The notes: generated from the sequence alone by a model not told the origin. A stretch of DNA of 64,000 bases from Myxococcales bacterium (GCA_016706225.1 JADJKB010000025.1:124001-188000), one strand, 5' to 3'; counted from the stretch's first letter, positions 1-9,043 are shown. Program-made: numbers and translations.

Positions 1-1
1 G

Positions 2-1279
2 CTCGCGATCATCGTGTGGGCGTTCGCGAGCAACGACCACGCGTTCGAAGCCTGGCTCGTGTACCTCGCGTGTGCGCTCGGATACTTCGCGCTGGTGGCG
101 CTGTCCTTGACGCACGTCTTGCCGCTGACCGGCTCGGTCTTGGCGCTGCAGAAGGAGAACCTCCGGGCGCTGTTCGGGCTCACCATCTTGCTCGAAGGCC
201 TGCTCGCGATGGTGTTCTGGCTGGCGTGGACCAGCCGGCGGGCCACGGTGGGTGCGATCAGCTACGTCGCCAAGGCGCGGCTCGAGGTCGAGCGACGGCG
301 CGCGCTGCTCGACGAGGCCCGCGCGGAGCTGCGGCAGGTGCGCGACGCCGCCCGCCTCGGGCGCTTCTCTGGCCGCACTATCGGCGACTTTCGGGTTGGT
401 GAGGTGATCGGCCGCGGCGCGATGGGTGAGGTCTACGGCGCCGAGACCAAAACAAACGGCGACGCGGTCGCGCTGAAGGTGCTTCACCCGCACTTGATTG
501 ACAGCCCGAGTGAGGTCGAGCGCTTCGTGCGCGAGGTGAACATCACTTCGGCGCTGAAGTCTCGCCACGTCGTGCGCGTGCTGGGCGCCGGCACCGCGCC
601 GGATGGCAGCCCGTATCTCGCCATGGAGCGACTCAGAGGCCGCGATCTGGCCGAGCTGCTTCGCGCCGAGGGCCGCCTGTCACTGCGCGACACGGCCAAG
701 CTGGTGAGCGAGGTCGCGGACGCTCTCAGCGCGGCCGAGCAAGCGGGCATCGTGCACCGCGACGTGAAGCCACAAAACCTTTTCCTGGTCGAAGGCGAAA
801 CGCCAGCCTGGAAGGTGCTCGACTTCGGCGTGTCGCGGCTCGTGGAATCGACCAGCTCGCTGACCCAGGGCGCCATCGGCACGCCCGCCTACATGGCACC
901 GGAGCAGTGCCGTGGCGAGGCGGTGGATCACCGCGCGGATGTGTTTGCGCTCTGCTCGGTGGCCTATCGCGCCCTCACTGGGCGGCCCGCCTTCAGCGGC
1001 CCGGACCAGTACGCGATCTTGTATTCGATCGTGCACGAGCAGCCCGTGAATCCGAGCGAGCTCGGGATGCTGCCCACCGACATCGATCTGGTGCTGGCGC
1101 TCGGTCTGGCGAAAGACCCGGCGGAACGTCTGAAGTCCTCCGCGGAGCTCGCCAAGGCGTTCGCGCGAGCGCAACACAACGCTCTCGATGACGCGCTGCG
1201 CGTGCGTGCTCGCGCCGTGCTCGCGAAGTGCCCGTGGGGCTCGGCACCCGAGCGATTCGAGCCGGCAACAGCGAGCTGA
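2..1279 (+). CDS. Membrane-anchored Ser/Thr protein kinase, 5' end outside window
   Basis: Eukaryote-like (PknB-type) protein kinase that phosphorylates Ser/Thr on target proteins. The frame is open from base 2, so the true start lies upstream; the first in-window start is a GTG at base 14. The N-terminal ~80 residues hold at least two hydrophobic segments, followed by a charged helical linker (about 85-120). The kinase domain follows: glycine loop GRGAMGEVYG (about residue 133), VALKVL lysine (about 155), catalytic HRDVKPQN (about 248), DFGVSR (about 269) and the activation segment end GTPAYMAPEQ (about 288). All key catalytic residues are present. The layout is unusual in having the membrane part in front of a C-terminal kinase domain. 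Only the extracytoplasmic or N-terminal sensor content is unknown. Domain identity is directly seen; substrates are not inferable. Confidence 0.93.
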   Translation, partial: LAIIVWAFASNDHAFEAWLVYLACALGYFALVALSLTHVLPLTGSVLALQKENLRALFGLTILLEGLLAMVFWLAWTSRRATVGAISYVAKARLEVERRRALLDEARAELRQVRDAARLGRFSGRTIGDFRVGEVIGRGAMGEVYGAETKTNGDAVALKVLHPHLIDSPSEVERFVREVNITSALKSRHVVRVLGAGTAPDGSPYLAMERLRGRDLAELLRAEGRLSLRDTAKLVSEVADALSAAEQAGIVHRDVKPQNLFLVEGETPAWKVLDFGVSRLVESTSSLTQGAIGTPAYMAPEQCRGEAVDHRADVFALCSVAYRALTGRPAFSGPDQYAILYSIVHEQPVNPSELGMLPTDIDLVLALGLAKDPAERLKSSAELAKAFARAQHNALDDALRVRARAVLAKCPWGSAPERFEPATAS

Positions 1280-1356
1280 CGGCTGCCACCGGGAGCATGT
1301 GATGGCTGCCGCTAGGAAATCGTCATTGGGTTCTAAACGCCAATTCCGATCGACGC

Positions 1357-2343
1357 TCAGCGTGTGGGCTCACGCATCAGAAACGACGTCATCACGAAGA
1401 CCTCGGCGGTCTTGCGCGGTCCCGGGGCCTCCGTCAGCGCGCGGTACTGCGCCTTGACCCTGCGCTTCTTGTAGCTGGTGTAGAGCGCTTGCGGACCTTC
1501 GTTGCGGGGGGCCCACGACGGGGGGACCGCCGCGCGAGCCTGCTCCATCGATACCGCGCTCTGCTGCTCCTCTTGCATCCGGTCGCGAAGCGCGCACAGC
1601 TGCTCCCACGACAGGCCGAACAGGAACTCCTCGAAGGCCTGCACCTGCTCGTCGGGCACGTCGCCCACGAAATAGTCGAGAAATCGCGTGTCGCGGCTCT
1701 CGCGCAGGAGCGCGAAATATTCCTGGGTTCCCAGCGTGGTGCCGATGACGGGACGCAGCTTGTTGCGCGCGCTCCAGATGGACTCGAGCACAGGAGCAAA
1801 GTCGTCGATCTCCGCGTGCAGGCGGTCGTCCCAGACCCTGAACAAGGAGCGGGCCGCGGCGACCTTCACCTGCCGCTCCGCTCTCGGGTCGGTGACGATG
1901 GAGATGAACAGCTCCTCGGCGAGCTTCGAATAGATGGACTGCCCGAGCTCGAGCTCGGCCCGCTCGCGCAGCTCGTCGGGGGCCTGCACGGCTTCCAGCC
2001 CGTAGCTCATGCTCTTGAGGAAGTTGATCTTCGCTACCAGGTAGGCTTGACCGAAGATCACCCGCGTCGGCAGGTGCAAGTCGAGGTCCCACTCCGGCAC
2101 CGCGCACAGAAGCTCGACCAACGACTCGTCCGAGCGCACGCGGCCGCCCGCGTGCGCTCGGTGCCCGAGCACCGGTGGGCTATGGCTCACGATGTCTGCC
2201 GCGCGGGACAGGCGCACCAGACTCTCGCGCAAGAGCGCCGCTTCGTCGGGCTCGCTGGCCTCGATTACCGGTAGTGCCGCCTCCACCAGCAGGCGCTCTC
2301 GTTCGTCGAGAAAGTACAGACTTCCGTCACCCTCCACCGACAT
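1357..2343 (-). CDS. Conserved hypothetical protein, about 328 aa
   Basis: No family recognised. The protein is soluble-looking, with no signal peptide and no membrane segment, rich in Glu, Arg, Leu and Ala and probably mostly helical. I chose the ATG giving MSVEGDGSLYFLDERE because the 13 residues added by the upstream ATG (base 2382) are Arg/Ala-rich and unlike a protein N-terminus. Codon third positions are strongly G/C, as in neighbours, which supports real coding on this strand. It is convergent with the kinase upstream, leaving a gap of under 80 bases. No catalytic motif stands out. Confidence 0.8.
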   Translation of the reverse strand: MSVEGDGSLYFLDERERLLVEAALPVIEASEPDEAALLRESLVRLSRAADIVSHSPPVLGHRAHAGGRVRSDESLVELLCAVPEWDLDLHLPTRVIFGQAYLVAKINFLKSMSYGLEAVQAPDELRERAELELGQSIYSKLAEELFISIVTDPRAERQVKVAAARSLFRVWDDRLHAEIDDFAPVLESIWSARNKLRPVIGTTLGTQEYFALLRESRDTRFLDYFVGDVPDEQVQAFEEFLFGLSWEQLCALRDRMQEEQQSAVSMEQARAAVPPSWAPRNEGPQALYTSYKKRRVKAQYRALTEAPGPRKTAEVFVMTSFLMREPTR

Positions 2344-2509
2344 CCGTCTCAGCGTACACCCGCGAGCGGCGGAAGTACTCATCGGCTCGCGCCGAGACGC
2401 CGGAGCAGCGCATCTCTCGCCTTCCGCTCTCCCTCGCGCTCAGGTGCCTGTCGCCGAGACGCGCGGAGCGAGCACAGCTGACGGATCCGATTGACGACAC
2501 GGTGTCCGG

Positions 2510-2650
2510 GTGATTCGCTTTGCTGTGATGCTCCATGGGGCGACGGGCGAAGCAGGGAGCGGGGTGCACGGCTGGCACCTCCGCGATTCGTCGGACCGTG
2601 ACGACCACGCCGACTTCGACTGGAAACCCGGCATGAGCTTCGTGGGCTGA
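2510..2650 (+). CDS. Possible 46-aa ORF directly upstream of the acyltransferase
   Basis: A GTG-started frame with a strong G/C bias at third codon positions that ends three bases before the acyltransferase ATG. The product would begin MIRFAVMLHG and end WKPGMSFVG. Length and lack of similarity make it uncertain: it may be a leader peptide, a small gene, or the surviving 3' end of a lost gene. No strong ribosome site is visible. Confidence 0.3.
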   Translation: MIRFAVMLHGATGEAGSGVHGWHLRDSSDRDDHADFDWKPGMSFVG

Positions 2651-2653
2651 GCC

Positions 2654-3502
2654 ATGTGGCTCCGCGCTCGTTACGAGACCATCGACTTCGGCGAGCCCGG
2701 AGCCGCGAGTGAGCCCTTCGTTCGCGGGCTCGTGCGCTTCATCGGGCCCTGGGCACGGCTGTGGTTTCGGCCGCGGCTGGAAGGCGCAGAAAATCTGCCC
2801 GAGCGCGGCGCGTACATGATCGTCGCCAACCATTCGGGCGGAGGGAGCGCGGAGGTCCTGTGCCTCGTTCTCGAGTGGTACCGGTGCTTCGGCATGTCGC
2901 GGCCGCTCGCGGGCTTCGCCCACCCGCTCGCGTTCTGGCTGCCGATCATGTCACCGTTCGTGCGCCGGTTGGGCATCGTGCCGTCGACGTACTCGGCAGC
3001 AAAGACGACCATCGAACGCGGTGTGCCCTTGGTCGCCTTCCCGGGCGGCGACCACGAGGCGTTCCGCCCATTCTGGCAAGCGCGCCGAGTGGATTTCGCC
3101 GGGCGCAAGGGCTTCCTGCGCATTGCGCGAGATCACGCGCTGCCGATCGTGCCCATGGCCATCACCGGCAGTCACTGGACCGTGCCCATTCTCTGGCGCT
3201 CGCGGCTCTTGGCCTGGCTCCTGCTCTGGCCGCGCCTGGCCGGTGTGAAGCGCGTGCCGGTCTCGCTGGTCGGCGCGCTCGTTTGTGTCGGGGCTGGGTT
3301 CGGCGGGCACGCCGCCGGTGGACCGTGGCTCGCCGTCCTGGCCGGTTGGCTTTCCTGGACGCTGGTGCCGTCGCCGTGGCTGCCGTTCCCATCGCGCGTG
3401 CGAATGCGGCTGCTGCCGCCACTGAAGATCGACGACGATATCGATGCGGCCTACACGCAGGTGACCGGCGAGCTCCAGCGCGTGGTCGGCGCCGAAACGT
3501 GA
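2654..3502 (+). CDS. Lysophospholipid acyltransferase (LPLAT/PlsC-like) family protein
   Basis: 282-aa protein resembling the glycerolipid acyltransferase superfamily, which moves acyl groups onto (lyso)phospholipid or acylglycerol acceptors at the membrane. Seen: an N-terminal block NHSGGGSAE (about residue 56) at the place of the catalytic NHxxxxD motif, a central FPGGDHEAFRPFW block (about 131-143) typical of the MGAT/DGAT-like branch, then PIVPMAITGSHWT (about 165-177), and hydrophobic C-terminal segments (about 185-255). Odd: the Asp of the HX4D dyad is not where expected; the residues after His are Ser-Gly-Gly-Gly-Ser-Ala-Glu, so either Glu substitutes or activity differs. Family assignment is good, exact substrate unknown. 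Confidence 0.8.
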   Translation: MWLRARYETIDFGEPGAASEPFVRGLVRFIGPWARLWFRPRLEGAENLPERGAYMIVANHSGGGSAEVLCLVLEWYRCFGMSRPLAGFAHPLAFWLPIMSPFVRRLGIVPSTYSAAKTTIERGVPLVAFPGGDHEAFRPFWQARRVDFAGRKGFLRIARDHALPIVPMAITGSHWTVPILWRSRLLAWLLLWPRLAGVKRVPVSLVGALVCVGAGFGGHAAGGPWLAVLAGWLSWTLVPSPWLPFPSRVRMRLLPPLKIDDDIDAAYTQVTGELQRVVGAET

Positions 3503-3662
3503 GAGTCGAGGCGACCCTTCGGCGCCAAAGGTGCGGTGGATGGCCAGGACGTGGGTGCCTCGTCCGGGGAATACTTGCTATGACAAGCTCTTTGCGGAGA
3601 CGAGGAACCACCAGCGCGCGGAGGGAGAGCGTAAGGAGTGCGCTAGCGAGCGCCGAGCTTCG

Positions 3663-3680
3663 CCGCCGGCCCCCCGGCGG
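3663..3680 (+). terminator. Possible hairpin between acyltransferase and exported protein genes
   Basis: A perfect 7-bp inverted repeat (CCGCCGG/CCGGCGG) with a four-base C loop lies in the 3503-3775 intergenic stretch. There is no T-run, so it is not a classic Rho-independent terminator; it could end the upstream transcript or be chance in GC-rich DNA. Confidence 0.22.
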
Positions 3681-3775
3681 GCGTGGGCTTAGGTCACCGC
3701 CGCCCGTGGGCGGGGAGGGGACCGTCAAGAGCCGTGTGTAAGCTATTCCACGTGCACCCGTTCCTCCAACCTGTC

Positions 3776-4783
3776 ATGCGGGTGCTCGTCACGCTCTCGT
3801 TCACTGCGTGTCTTGCACTCGCCGAGCAGACGGCCCAGGCGCAGGCGATGTCGTCGGCCGCTTTTGTACCCCCGACCGCCGCGGAAAGAGCGCAGCTCGA
3901 CCGCGCCGCGCGGGGCGTGCTTCCCAGCGACGTGCGACGAGAGCCCAAACGCCATGCGTCGACCAGGGTGTTCTGGACGGGTGTCACCGATGGCATGGAA
4001 CGCGGAGTGGCGAGGGTCGAGCATCACTACTTCGATGATGTCGTCGAGACCGGAGGTGGAGTGTGGCTCTCACCCTGGGGCGAAGGGCGCTTCTGCCTCT
4101 TGGGGATCAGTGCCGACGCTGCGGAGAAATTCCGTGGCGAGACGCCCCGCTTGGTGCGCGCCTACGGCCACCCGGTGATGACGGACGACGGAATGTGCCT
4201 GCGCGACGTGTTCGTGGTCGTCGGCGATCTGCGCTGGAGCACGACCGTGCTGGAATACGGGCCCGCTGGGAAAGAGAGCTTCTCCGCGAGCGACGCCGCC
4301 GCGCGGGGCGCCACGCATTCGCACCCCGAAGCGCGGCTGCTCACGCCCGCGGGTTACCGATTGCTCGCCGGGGTTCACGTCGGCAAGACCAACTTCGGTG
4401 AGTCGGGGTTTGGCGGGGGCTGGAGCGCCGCGCTCGAGCTGTCCTTGCGCGCGAGCCTGCGCTCGGAGCTCGCGCTCATGGCCGGACCCCAGGCCTATCC
4501 CAAGTTCGGTGCGCCGACCTCGATCCAGACCGCGTTCTTGTTCCGCTATCACGTGGTCGGCCTGGGCGCCGCCTTCGGCCCGCTCGTCAGCCTGCCCGTC
4601 AGCGCCGACGAGCAGGTCTTCATCGGCGGGCGCTACCTGCCAACCATGGGCGACGCCCTCGGCACGTGGGGGCTCTCACCGACGATCGGTGGCGGCCTCG
4701 ACGTAACCGCTTCGCCCCGCGGGGACGTGCGCTTCCTGTTGCAGCTGGTGGTCGGCGTGGACGGGAACGTCGGTTCGCCCTGA
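3776..4783 (+). CDS. Exported protein, probable outer-membrane-associated, unknown function
   Basis: About 335 aa. The ATG chosen starts MRVLVTLSFTACLALAEQTA, a clean Sec signal peptide with a cleavage site near AQA; a GTG 24 bases upstream (base 3752) is an alternative. The mature N-terminal half has a compact beta-rich domain, and the C-terminal ~150 residues alternate hydrophobic and polar residues with many Gly/Pro turns and end in short strands, which looks like an outer-membrane beta-barrel. No enzyme motif is visible. It stands alone between two gene-poor stretches. Export is well supported; the barrel is inference. Confidence 0.8.
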   Translation: MRVLVTLSFTACLALAEQTAQAQAMSSAAFVPPTAAERAQLDRAARGVLPSDVRREPKRHASTRVFWTGVTDGMERGVARVEHHYFDDVVETGGGVWLSPWGEGRFCLLGISADAAEKFRGETPRLVRAYGHPVMTDDGMCLRDVFVVVGDLRWSTTVLEYGPAGKESFSASDAAARGATHSHPEARLLTPAGYRLLAGVHVGKTNFGESGFGGGWSAALELSLRASLRSELALMAGPQAYPKFGAPTSIQTAFLFRYHVVGLGAAFGPLVSLPVSADEQVFIGGRYLPTMGDALGTWGLSPTIGGGLDVTASPRGDVRFLLQLVVGVDGNVGSP

Positions 4784-4813
4784 CGGGGGACACCTTCGTG
4801 TAGAGTTCGGCGG

Positions 4814-5166
4814 GTGGAGGCCGAGAAGGCGAAGGGCCGCGAGGCGTACGAGCGGCGGGCTTGGGGCGACGCCCATGCCGCGTTGTCGCGTTGGGCGCCG
4901 CGCCGGACCTCGCGGCGATCGAGTCGATGCCCGCCGCCCCGAGCGTTGCAGCAAGCCCTGATCGGAGTGCCCACGGTTTGAGCGCACGCGAGCTCGAGGT
5001 GCTGTTGCTCGTTGCGTCCGGCAAGACCAACAAGCTGATCGCTCGCCAGCTCTTCCTGAGCGAGAAGACGGTCGACCGGCACGTCAGCAACATCTTCGCA
5101 AAACTGGGCGTGCCCACGCGCGCCGCCGCGACCGCTTGGGCGTATCAGCGCGGCCTCGTTGGGTAG
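4814..5166 (+). pseudogene. LuxR-family transcriptional regulator remnant (internally deleted, frameshifted)
   Basis: Two pieces of one gene type. From the GTG at 4814 the frame reads VEAEKAKGREAYERRAWGDA, the usual N-terminus of a large class of TPR-plus-LuxR regulators ('AYERRDWAEAYARLS'). After about 25 residues the homology jumps, in another frame, to the C-terminal end of the same class: an ALGAAPDL segment, then a LuxR/GerE helix-turn-helix (about 4980-5160) with GLSARELEVL, GKTNKLIARQLFLSEKTVDR and HVSNIFAKLGV. Intact members are several hundred residues, so the whole middle is gone. The DNA-binding domain itself is intact and could be made alone from an internal start. Confidence 0.7.
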
Positions 5167-5275
5167 AACCACCCAGGACAAAAGTCCCTGAAAATGCGTG
5201 GTCCCCCCGAAGTCCGGGCGGTCCGTTTCCCGTAGCCTCTGAACATCGACCGCGCGTCGAGAGGAGGACATTCGC

Positions 5276-5464
5276 ATGAACGTGAGCAACGAGCCGGTGT
5301 GTCCGGTGGAGCGGAGTGTGATGACGGGGCTCCTGGGGCTCTCTGCCGTGGTGGCCTTCGTCGGCCTGGCGGCGTGGGCCATGTCGCGGTCGGGGTTCGA
5401 GCAGGTCATCCACGCCGGCGCCCCTTCCGAACAGCGCGTCATCGAGCTCGTCACGGGCAGGTAG
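5276..5464 (+). CDS. Small single-span membrane protein, 62 aa
   Basis: MNVSNEPVCPVERSVMTGLL opens a 62-residue protein with one hydrophobic helix (about residues 16-37) and a polar C-terminal tail. A GAGGAGG-like ribosome site sits nine bases before the ATG, which supports translation. Nothing identifies its job. It follows the LuxR remnant by 109 bases and is followed by another tiny frame. Confidence 0.5.
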   Translation: MNVSNEPVCPVERSVMTGLLGLSAVVAFVGLAAWAMSRSGFEQVIHAGAPSEQRVIELVTGR

Positions 5465-5503
5465 ACGCTGACCAATCATCACGAACGAAAACGGAGCTTC
5501 GAT

Positions 5504-5605
5504 ATGAAAAATGGCAATGAACTGGCGTCACTTGTCGACGGTCTGATCGAGGAGGGCGAGGCATTTCGAAGGCTGAGCGCGGAAGCACGCCGCCAGCGAC
5601 CATGA
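5504..5605 (+). CDS. Tiny ORF, 33 aa
   Basis: MKNGNELASLVDGLIEEGEA is the start of a 33-residue, amphipathic, acidic-then-basic frame 39 bases after the previous small gene. It could be a small coupled gene or the eroded start of a longer one, since the DNA downstream (5606-5793) carries nothing recognisable apart from a long GC-rich inverted repeat (CTGGGCGA near 5739, TCGCCCGG near 5760). Confidence 0.25.
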   Translation: MKNGNELASLVDGLIEEGEAFRRLSAEARRQRP

Positions 5606-5793
5606 TCCATGGCGTGAGCCGGGACGCCGCGCGCATGGTCGGGGCGATCGGCGATCGATGCAGAGAGCGGGGTGGTCTCCGCTCTCGAAGTACTCCTGCT
5701 CGAGTGGCTCGGGTCGGGGCGTCGGCGTAGGGGCTGCCTGGGCGAGAGGCGAGCACCGCGTCGCCCGGGCCAGGTGTAACCAACTCGCACCAG

Positions 5794-8208
5794 TCAGGGA
5801 AGCGTCGAGCCGTAGCTGACCAGGAATAGGTCGTACACGGCGTTCCCGGCGAGCAGCGGCAGAAAACCCACGTTCGCATCCTTGCCATGGACGCCGTAGG
5901 CGACCAGGCCGCCCCTGTCGTTGAAGCCGAGACCGACGACGCGCTCTTCCCCGGCGCCCGAGATGGTCATCGAGTCGATGTGCTGCCCGGTCGGCGTGAG
6001 CGCGACGATGAAGCCGTCGGTGGCCGCACCGGAGCCGACGGTTTCGCCGAAGCTCAGGGTGGTGCCGTCGGTGTGGCCACCGAGGAACACGTTGCCCGCA
6101 GCATCGAGGGCCAGGGCACTCACTGCGTCGGCTCCCGGGCTTCCGGCGAAGGCGTGCCACACGTAGCTCCCGTCGAGTCCCTTGTATTTGGCGACGAAAG
6201 CGTCCGACGCTCCCGCGCCGCCCAGGGGGGTCCCGTTGCCGAAGTCACAGCCATTCGGAATGACGCCACCGCCCACGAGCACGTCGTCGTTCTTGTCGAG
6301 CACGAGCGCGACGCCGCGGTCCGGACCATAACCCTGCGCCGAGTTGGAGCACCCCCAGCGTTTTGCCCATACCGTCGCGCCGTCCGAAGCGGCGAGCCGT
6401 GCCACGAAATAGTCATGACCGCCCACGGCGGTCAGCGCCGGGCTGTCGATGTCGAAGGTGTCGCGGAAGTAGCCGGTGACGAACACGTCACCCGCGGCGT
6501 TCAGCGCCACTCCGAGCCCGCCGTCGTTGGTGGCCGGACTCGCGAACGTCTTCTGCCACACGCTGGTTCCATCGATGCGGGCCACGAAGACGTCGGTGTC
6601 GGGGCTGCTGGCGACGACCGCGCCGGTCACAGCCACGACTCCGGCGGCGTTCACCGCGATGCTCGCGGGTTTCCAGGAGTCCAGCTGCACCCAAGTCGCA
6701 ACGCTGCTCAGCAGCGAGGTCTGTGCGAGGCACGCCCCGTCCGCCGCGGCGAGCTTCACGACCGCCAAGCCGTACGGCGCTACGCCGACGCTCAGCTTCG
6801 GGCAAGCCGCGCTGCCTAGGTCGAGATCGCCGGAGTAGGCGATCAGCGCGTACACGTTGTCGGAAGCGTCCACCGCCACGGCCAGTGCGGCCTCGAACTT
6901 GCCGGACAGTCCGATGGTCCGCGCCCAGAGCGCCCCGCCGGCAGAGTCGTGCACCGCGACGAATGCGTTGTAGTCCGTCCCGGAGTTGAGCTTGCCTTTG
7001 CCGAAATCCAGATCGGGACCGGTGTGGTAGCCCGAAATTGCCGTTCGCCCGCTGCTGCTCGTCGCGAAGCCGAACGGGATCTCCCAGTTGCTCGTGGCGA
7101 AGTCCCTGGCCCAGCGCTCGCATTTCTGTGCGGCGCACAGTCCGGTCGAACAATCGGCGTTGACGCTGCAAGCCCCGCCGGCCGCGCAGCCCTTGCAGCT
7201 TCCACCGCAATCGACGCCGGTCTCGCTGCCATTCTGCACGCCGTCGGTGCAGAGCGGGGCTTGGCATTTGTTTCCCGTGCAGACCCCGCTGAGGCAGTCG
7301 CCCGCGTTCGCGCAAGCCTTGGAGTCCGCGCATTTGGGGCAGTTGGAGCCGCAGTCCTCGTCGGTCTCCGTGCCGTTCTTCTTCTTGTCATCGCACAGCG
7401 GCGCCTGGCACGTGCTGGTCGTGCACACGCTGCTGGTGCAGTCGTCGGCGACGCCGCACTGCTTGCCGTCATCACACTTCGGGCAAGAACCACCGCCACA
7501 GTTCAGATCCGTCTCGGCGCCGTTCTTCACGGTGTCGATACACGTGGGCGCTGCGCAAGTCTTGGGAGCGCCGATGCAGATGCCGCTCGTGCAGTCTGCT
7601 TGGGCGGTGCACGCATCGCCGTCCTTGCAGGTCTTGTTCTGCGAAGCGACGCAGCTTCCGCCGCAGTCGACGCTGGTCTCGTCTCCGTTCTTCGCGCCAT
7701 CGCTGCAGGTCGCGGCCTGGCAGACGTTCGCGTTGCACACGGAGCTCGAGCAGTCCGAGCCCTGACTGCAGGCCTTGCCGTCGTCGCACTTGGGGCAGGC
7801 CACTCCCCCGCAGTCTTGCGCCGTCTCTTGCCCGTTGGTTTGCCCGTCGGTGCAGTCGGGAGGCGAGCACGTGAGCTGGTCCTTGTCGCATACCTTGCTG
7901 CTGCAGTCCGCGCCGGTCTTGCAGCCCTTGCCGCTGTCGCAGGGGCCGCACGCTCCGCCGCAGTCCTTGTCGGTCTCGTCCCCGTTTTTCTTGTCGTCAG
8001 TGCAAGTGGAGGTCGCTGCGTCCCCACCCGTACCGGATGCACCGCCGGTGACGCTCCCGCCGGATGCCCCGCCGGTGACGCCCCCGTCCGTGCCGCCGGT
8101 GGCCGTTCCCCCGGTGCCGCCGTCGTTGTTGACGTTGGTCGATTCGGAGGTGCAAGAAACGGCCAGCAGCCAAGCCAGCATGCCCAAGCCAAATACGAAT
8201 CGTTTCAT
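5794..8208 (-). CDS. Large lipoprotein: six Cys-rich repeats plus beta-propeller
   Basis: 804 aa. MKRFVFGLGMLAWLLAVSC is a lipoprotein signal with lipobox LAVSC; this ATG is preferred over one six codons upstream. A short GGTGG linker follows, then six tandem ~45-50 residue modules of pattern C-x-D-x2-x-NG-x-ET-D-x-DCGG-x-CPxC, with about eight Cys each (roughly residues 55-365). The rest has SBBP-like beta-propeller repeats of the type 'VALDAAGNVFLGG', alternating with 'FVAKY' strands. Likely an envelope-anchored adhesive or structural protein; no enzyme residues seen. It is paralogous in architecture to the gene at 10926-13766 on the same strand. Confidence 0.88.
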   Translation of the reverse strand: MKRFVFGLGMLAWLLAVSCTSESTNVNNDGGTGGTATGGTDGGVTGGASGGSVTGGASGTGGDAATSTCTDDKKNGDETDKDCGGACGPCDSGKGCKTGADCSSKVCDKDQLTCSPPDCTDGQTNGQETAQDCGGVACPKCDDGKACSQGSDCSSSVCNANVCQAATCSDGAKNGDETSVDCGGSCVASQNKTCKDGDACTAQADCTSGICIGAPKTCAAPTCIDTVKNGAETDLNCGGGSCPKCDDGKQCGVADDCTSSVCTTSTCQAPLCDDKKKNGTETDEDCGSNCPKCADSKACANAGDCLSGVCTGNKCQAPLCTDGVQNGSETGVDCGGSCKGCAAGGACSVNADCSTGLCAAQKCERWARDFATSNWEIPFGFATSSSGRTAISGYHTGPDLDFGKGKLNSGTDYNAFVAVHDSAGGALWARTIGLSGKFEAALAVAVDASDNVYALIAYSGDLDLGSAACPKLSVGVAPYGLAVVKLAAADGACLAQTSLLSSVATWVQLDSWKPASIAVNAAGVVAVTGAVVASSPDTDVFVARIDGTSVWQKTFASPATNDGGLGVALNAAGDVFVTGYFRDTFDIDSPALTAVGGHDYFVARLAASDGATVWAKRWGCSNSAQGYGPDRGVALVLDKNDDVLVGGGVIPNGCDFGNGTPLGGAGASDAFVAKYKGLDGSYVWHAFAGSPGADAVSALALDAAGNVFLGGHTDGTTLSFGETVGSGAATDGFIVALTPTGQHIDSMTISGAGEERVVGLGFNDRGGLVAYGVHGKDANVGFLPLLAGNAVYDLFLVSYGSTLP

Positions 8209-8665
8209 GGCGTGGCCTGGCAGCATATCAGAGCCAAGCGCACTTGCACCGGAGCCGACCCTTTGCGCCTCGACTCAGAGTTCCAGCCCCTGGCGACCCA
8301 AACGCCGTGGGTGACGAGGCAGGGAAGCGAGCTCGCGGCTGCGGCTGTAGCGGGTGTCTGTTCTGCCTCCTTGCGGGAGGCGCTGGAGTGGTGTTGGTCA
8401 GCCCCGCCCATTGCCGCATCCGCACTCGAAGGGCGGCAGACGACGCGCGGTCGCATCGTCTCGGTGTATCGCCCGCTCAACCATCTGGGCCTGCACCGGG
8501 GGAGGGTCGAGAGCGGGAGCGAAATCTATTTCCCGAACCCGCTCGGTGCGGGGGAGCAGATCTGCCTCACGGACGTGGCTGCAGGCTCCGGAGCCGTGCT
8601 CGGTCACTGATGGGGCCCGGCCGCGAAAGCCGAGCTTTCCGTCAAGCGGGCTGACGTCATGGGAG
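8209..8665. other. Intergenic stretch, 457 bp, no convincing gene
   Basis: Upstream of the big lipoprotein and downstream of the FHA gene. A plus-strand frame ending at 8610 (possible GTG start at 8464, about 48 aa, including EIYFPNPLGAGEQICL) has coding-like third-position bias but no recognisable relatives; the antisense frame is equally biased, so I cannot choose between them. Confidence 0.4.
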
Positions 8666-9019
8666 CTACCTTGGAGGGACACCTGGCGGTCCGCCGTCGG
8701 TCTCGAATCGCAGCTGGGACTGGCCGAGTCCGATCACGTCACCATCCACGATTACCCGCGACATTGTCAGCCGTTCGCCATTCACCGTCACGGTGTTCAC
8801 GCTGCCACCGTCCACGGCCCGCCACTCTCCGTCGTGATACTCAACCGCGCCATGGTGTTTGCTGATCCAGGGACCGGACAGCGTCACGTCCGCTCTACGC
8901 ATACGATTGATGGAATACCGATAACATTCCGTTCCCGAGCCAGACGGGCCAGCGTTCTTGGCGGTTGCCAGGAGCTCCCAGACGCGCCCGGACTCGAGCT
9001 CGATCAATCGTGTGGGCAT
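8666..9019 (-). CDS. FHA-domain protein, 117 aa
   Basis: A stand-alone forkhead-associated fold, the phosphothreonine-binding module that pairs with Ser/Thr kinases. Seen in order: a leading strand MPTRLIELESG, a central block with LSGPWISKHHGAV (the conserved Ser and His positions, about residues 47-59), GSVNTVTVNG in place of the usual GSTNGTFVNG (about 71-80), then VIVDGDVIGLGQSQLRF (about 88-104). The normally invariant Arg of the first loop cannot be placed with certainty. It probably reads the phosphorylation state of a partner; no kinase is adjacent, though two lie elsewhere in the window. Confidence 0.8.
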   Translation of the reverse strand: MPTRLIELESGRVWELLATAKNAGPSGSGTECYRYSINRMRRADVTLSGPWISKHHGAVEYHDGEWRAVDGGSVNTVTVNGERLTMSRVIVDGDVIGLGQSQLRFETDGGPPGVPPR

Positions 9020-9043
9020 GCAACGGGGAAGGTGACGCTCAGC

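Noticed and set aside
5504..5793. Riboswitch or small RNA between the tiny ORF and the large lipoprotein
   Set aside because: One GC-rich inverted repeat is present, but there is no conserved riboswitch core and it fits random high-GC pairing.
6949..8610. 553-aa plus-strand frame spanning the first giant lipoprotein
   Set aside because: Antisense of the Cys modules gives a false 'Ala/Val/Arg' protein. Only its last ~48 codons, past the lipoprotein start, remain a possible small gene, noted in the gap entry.
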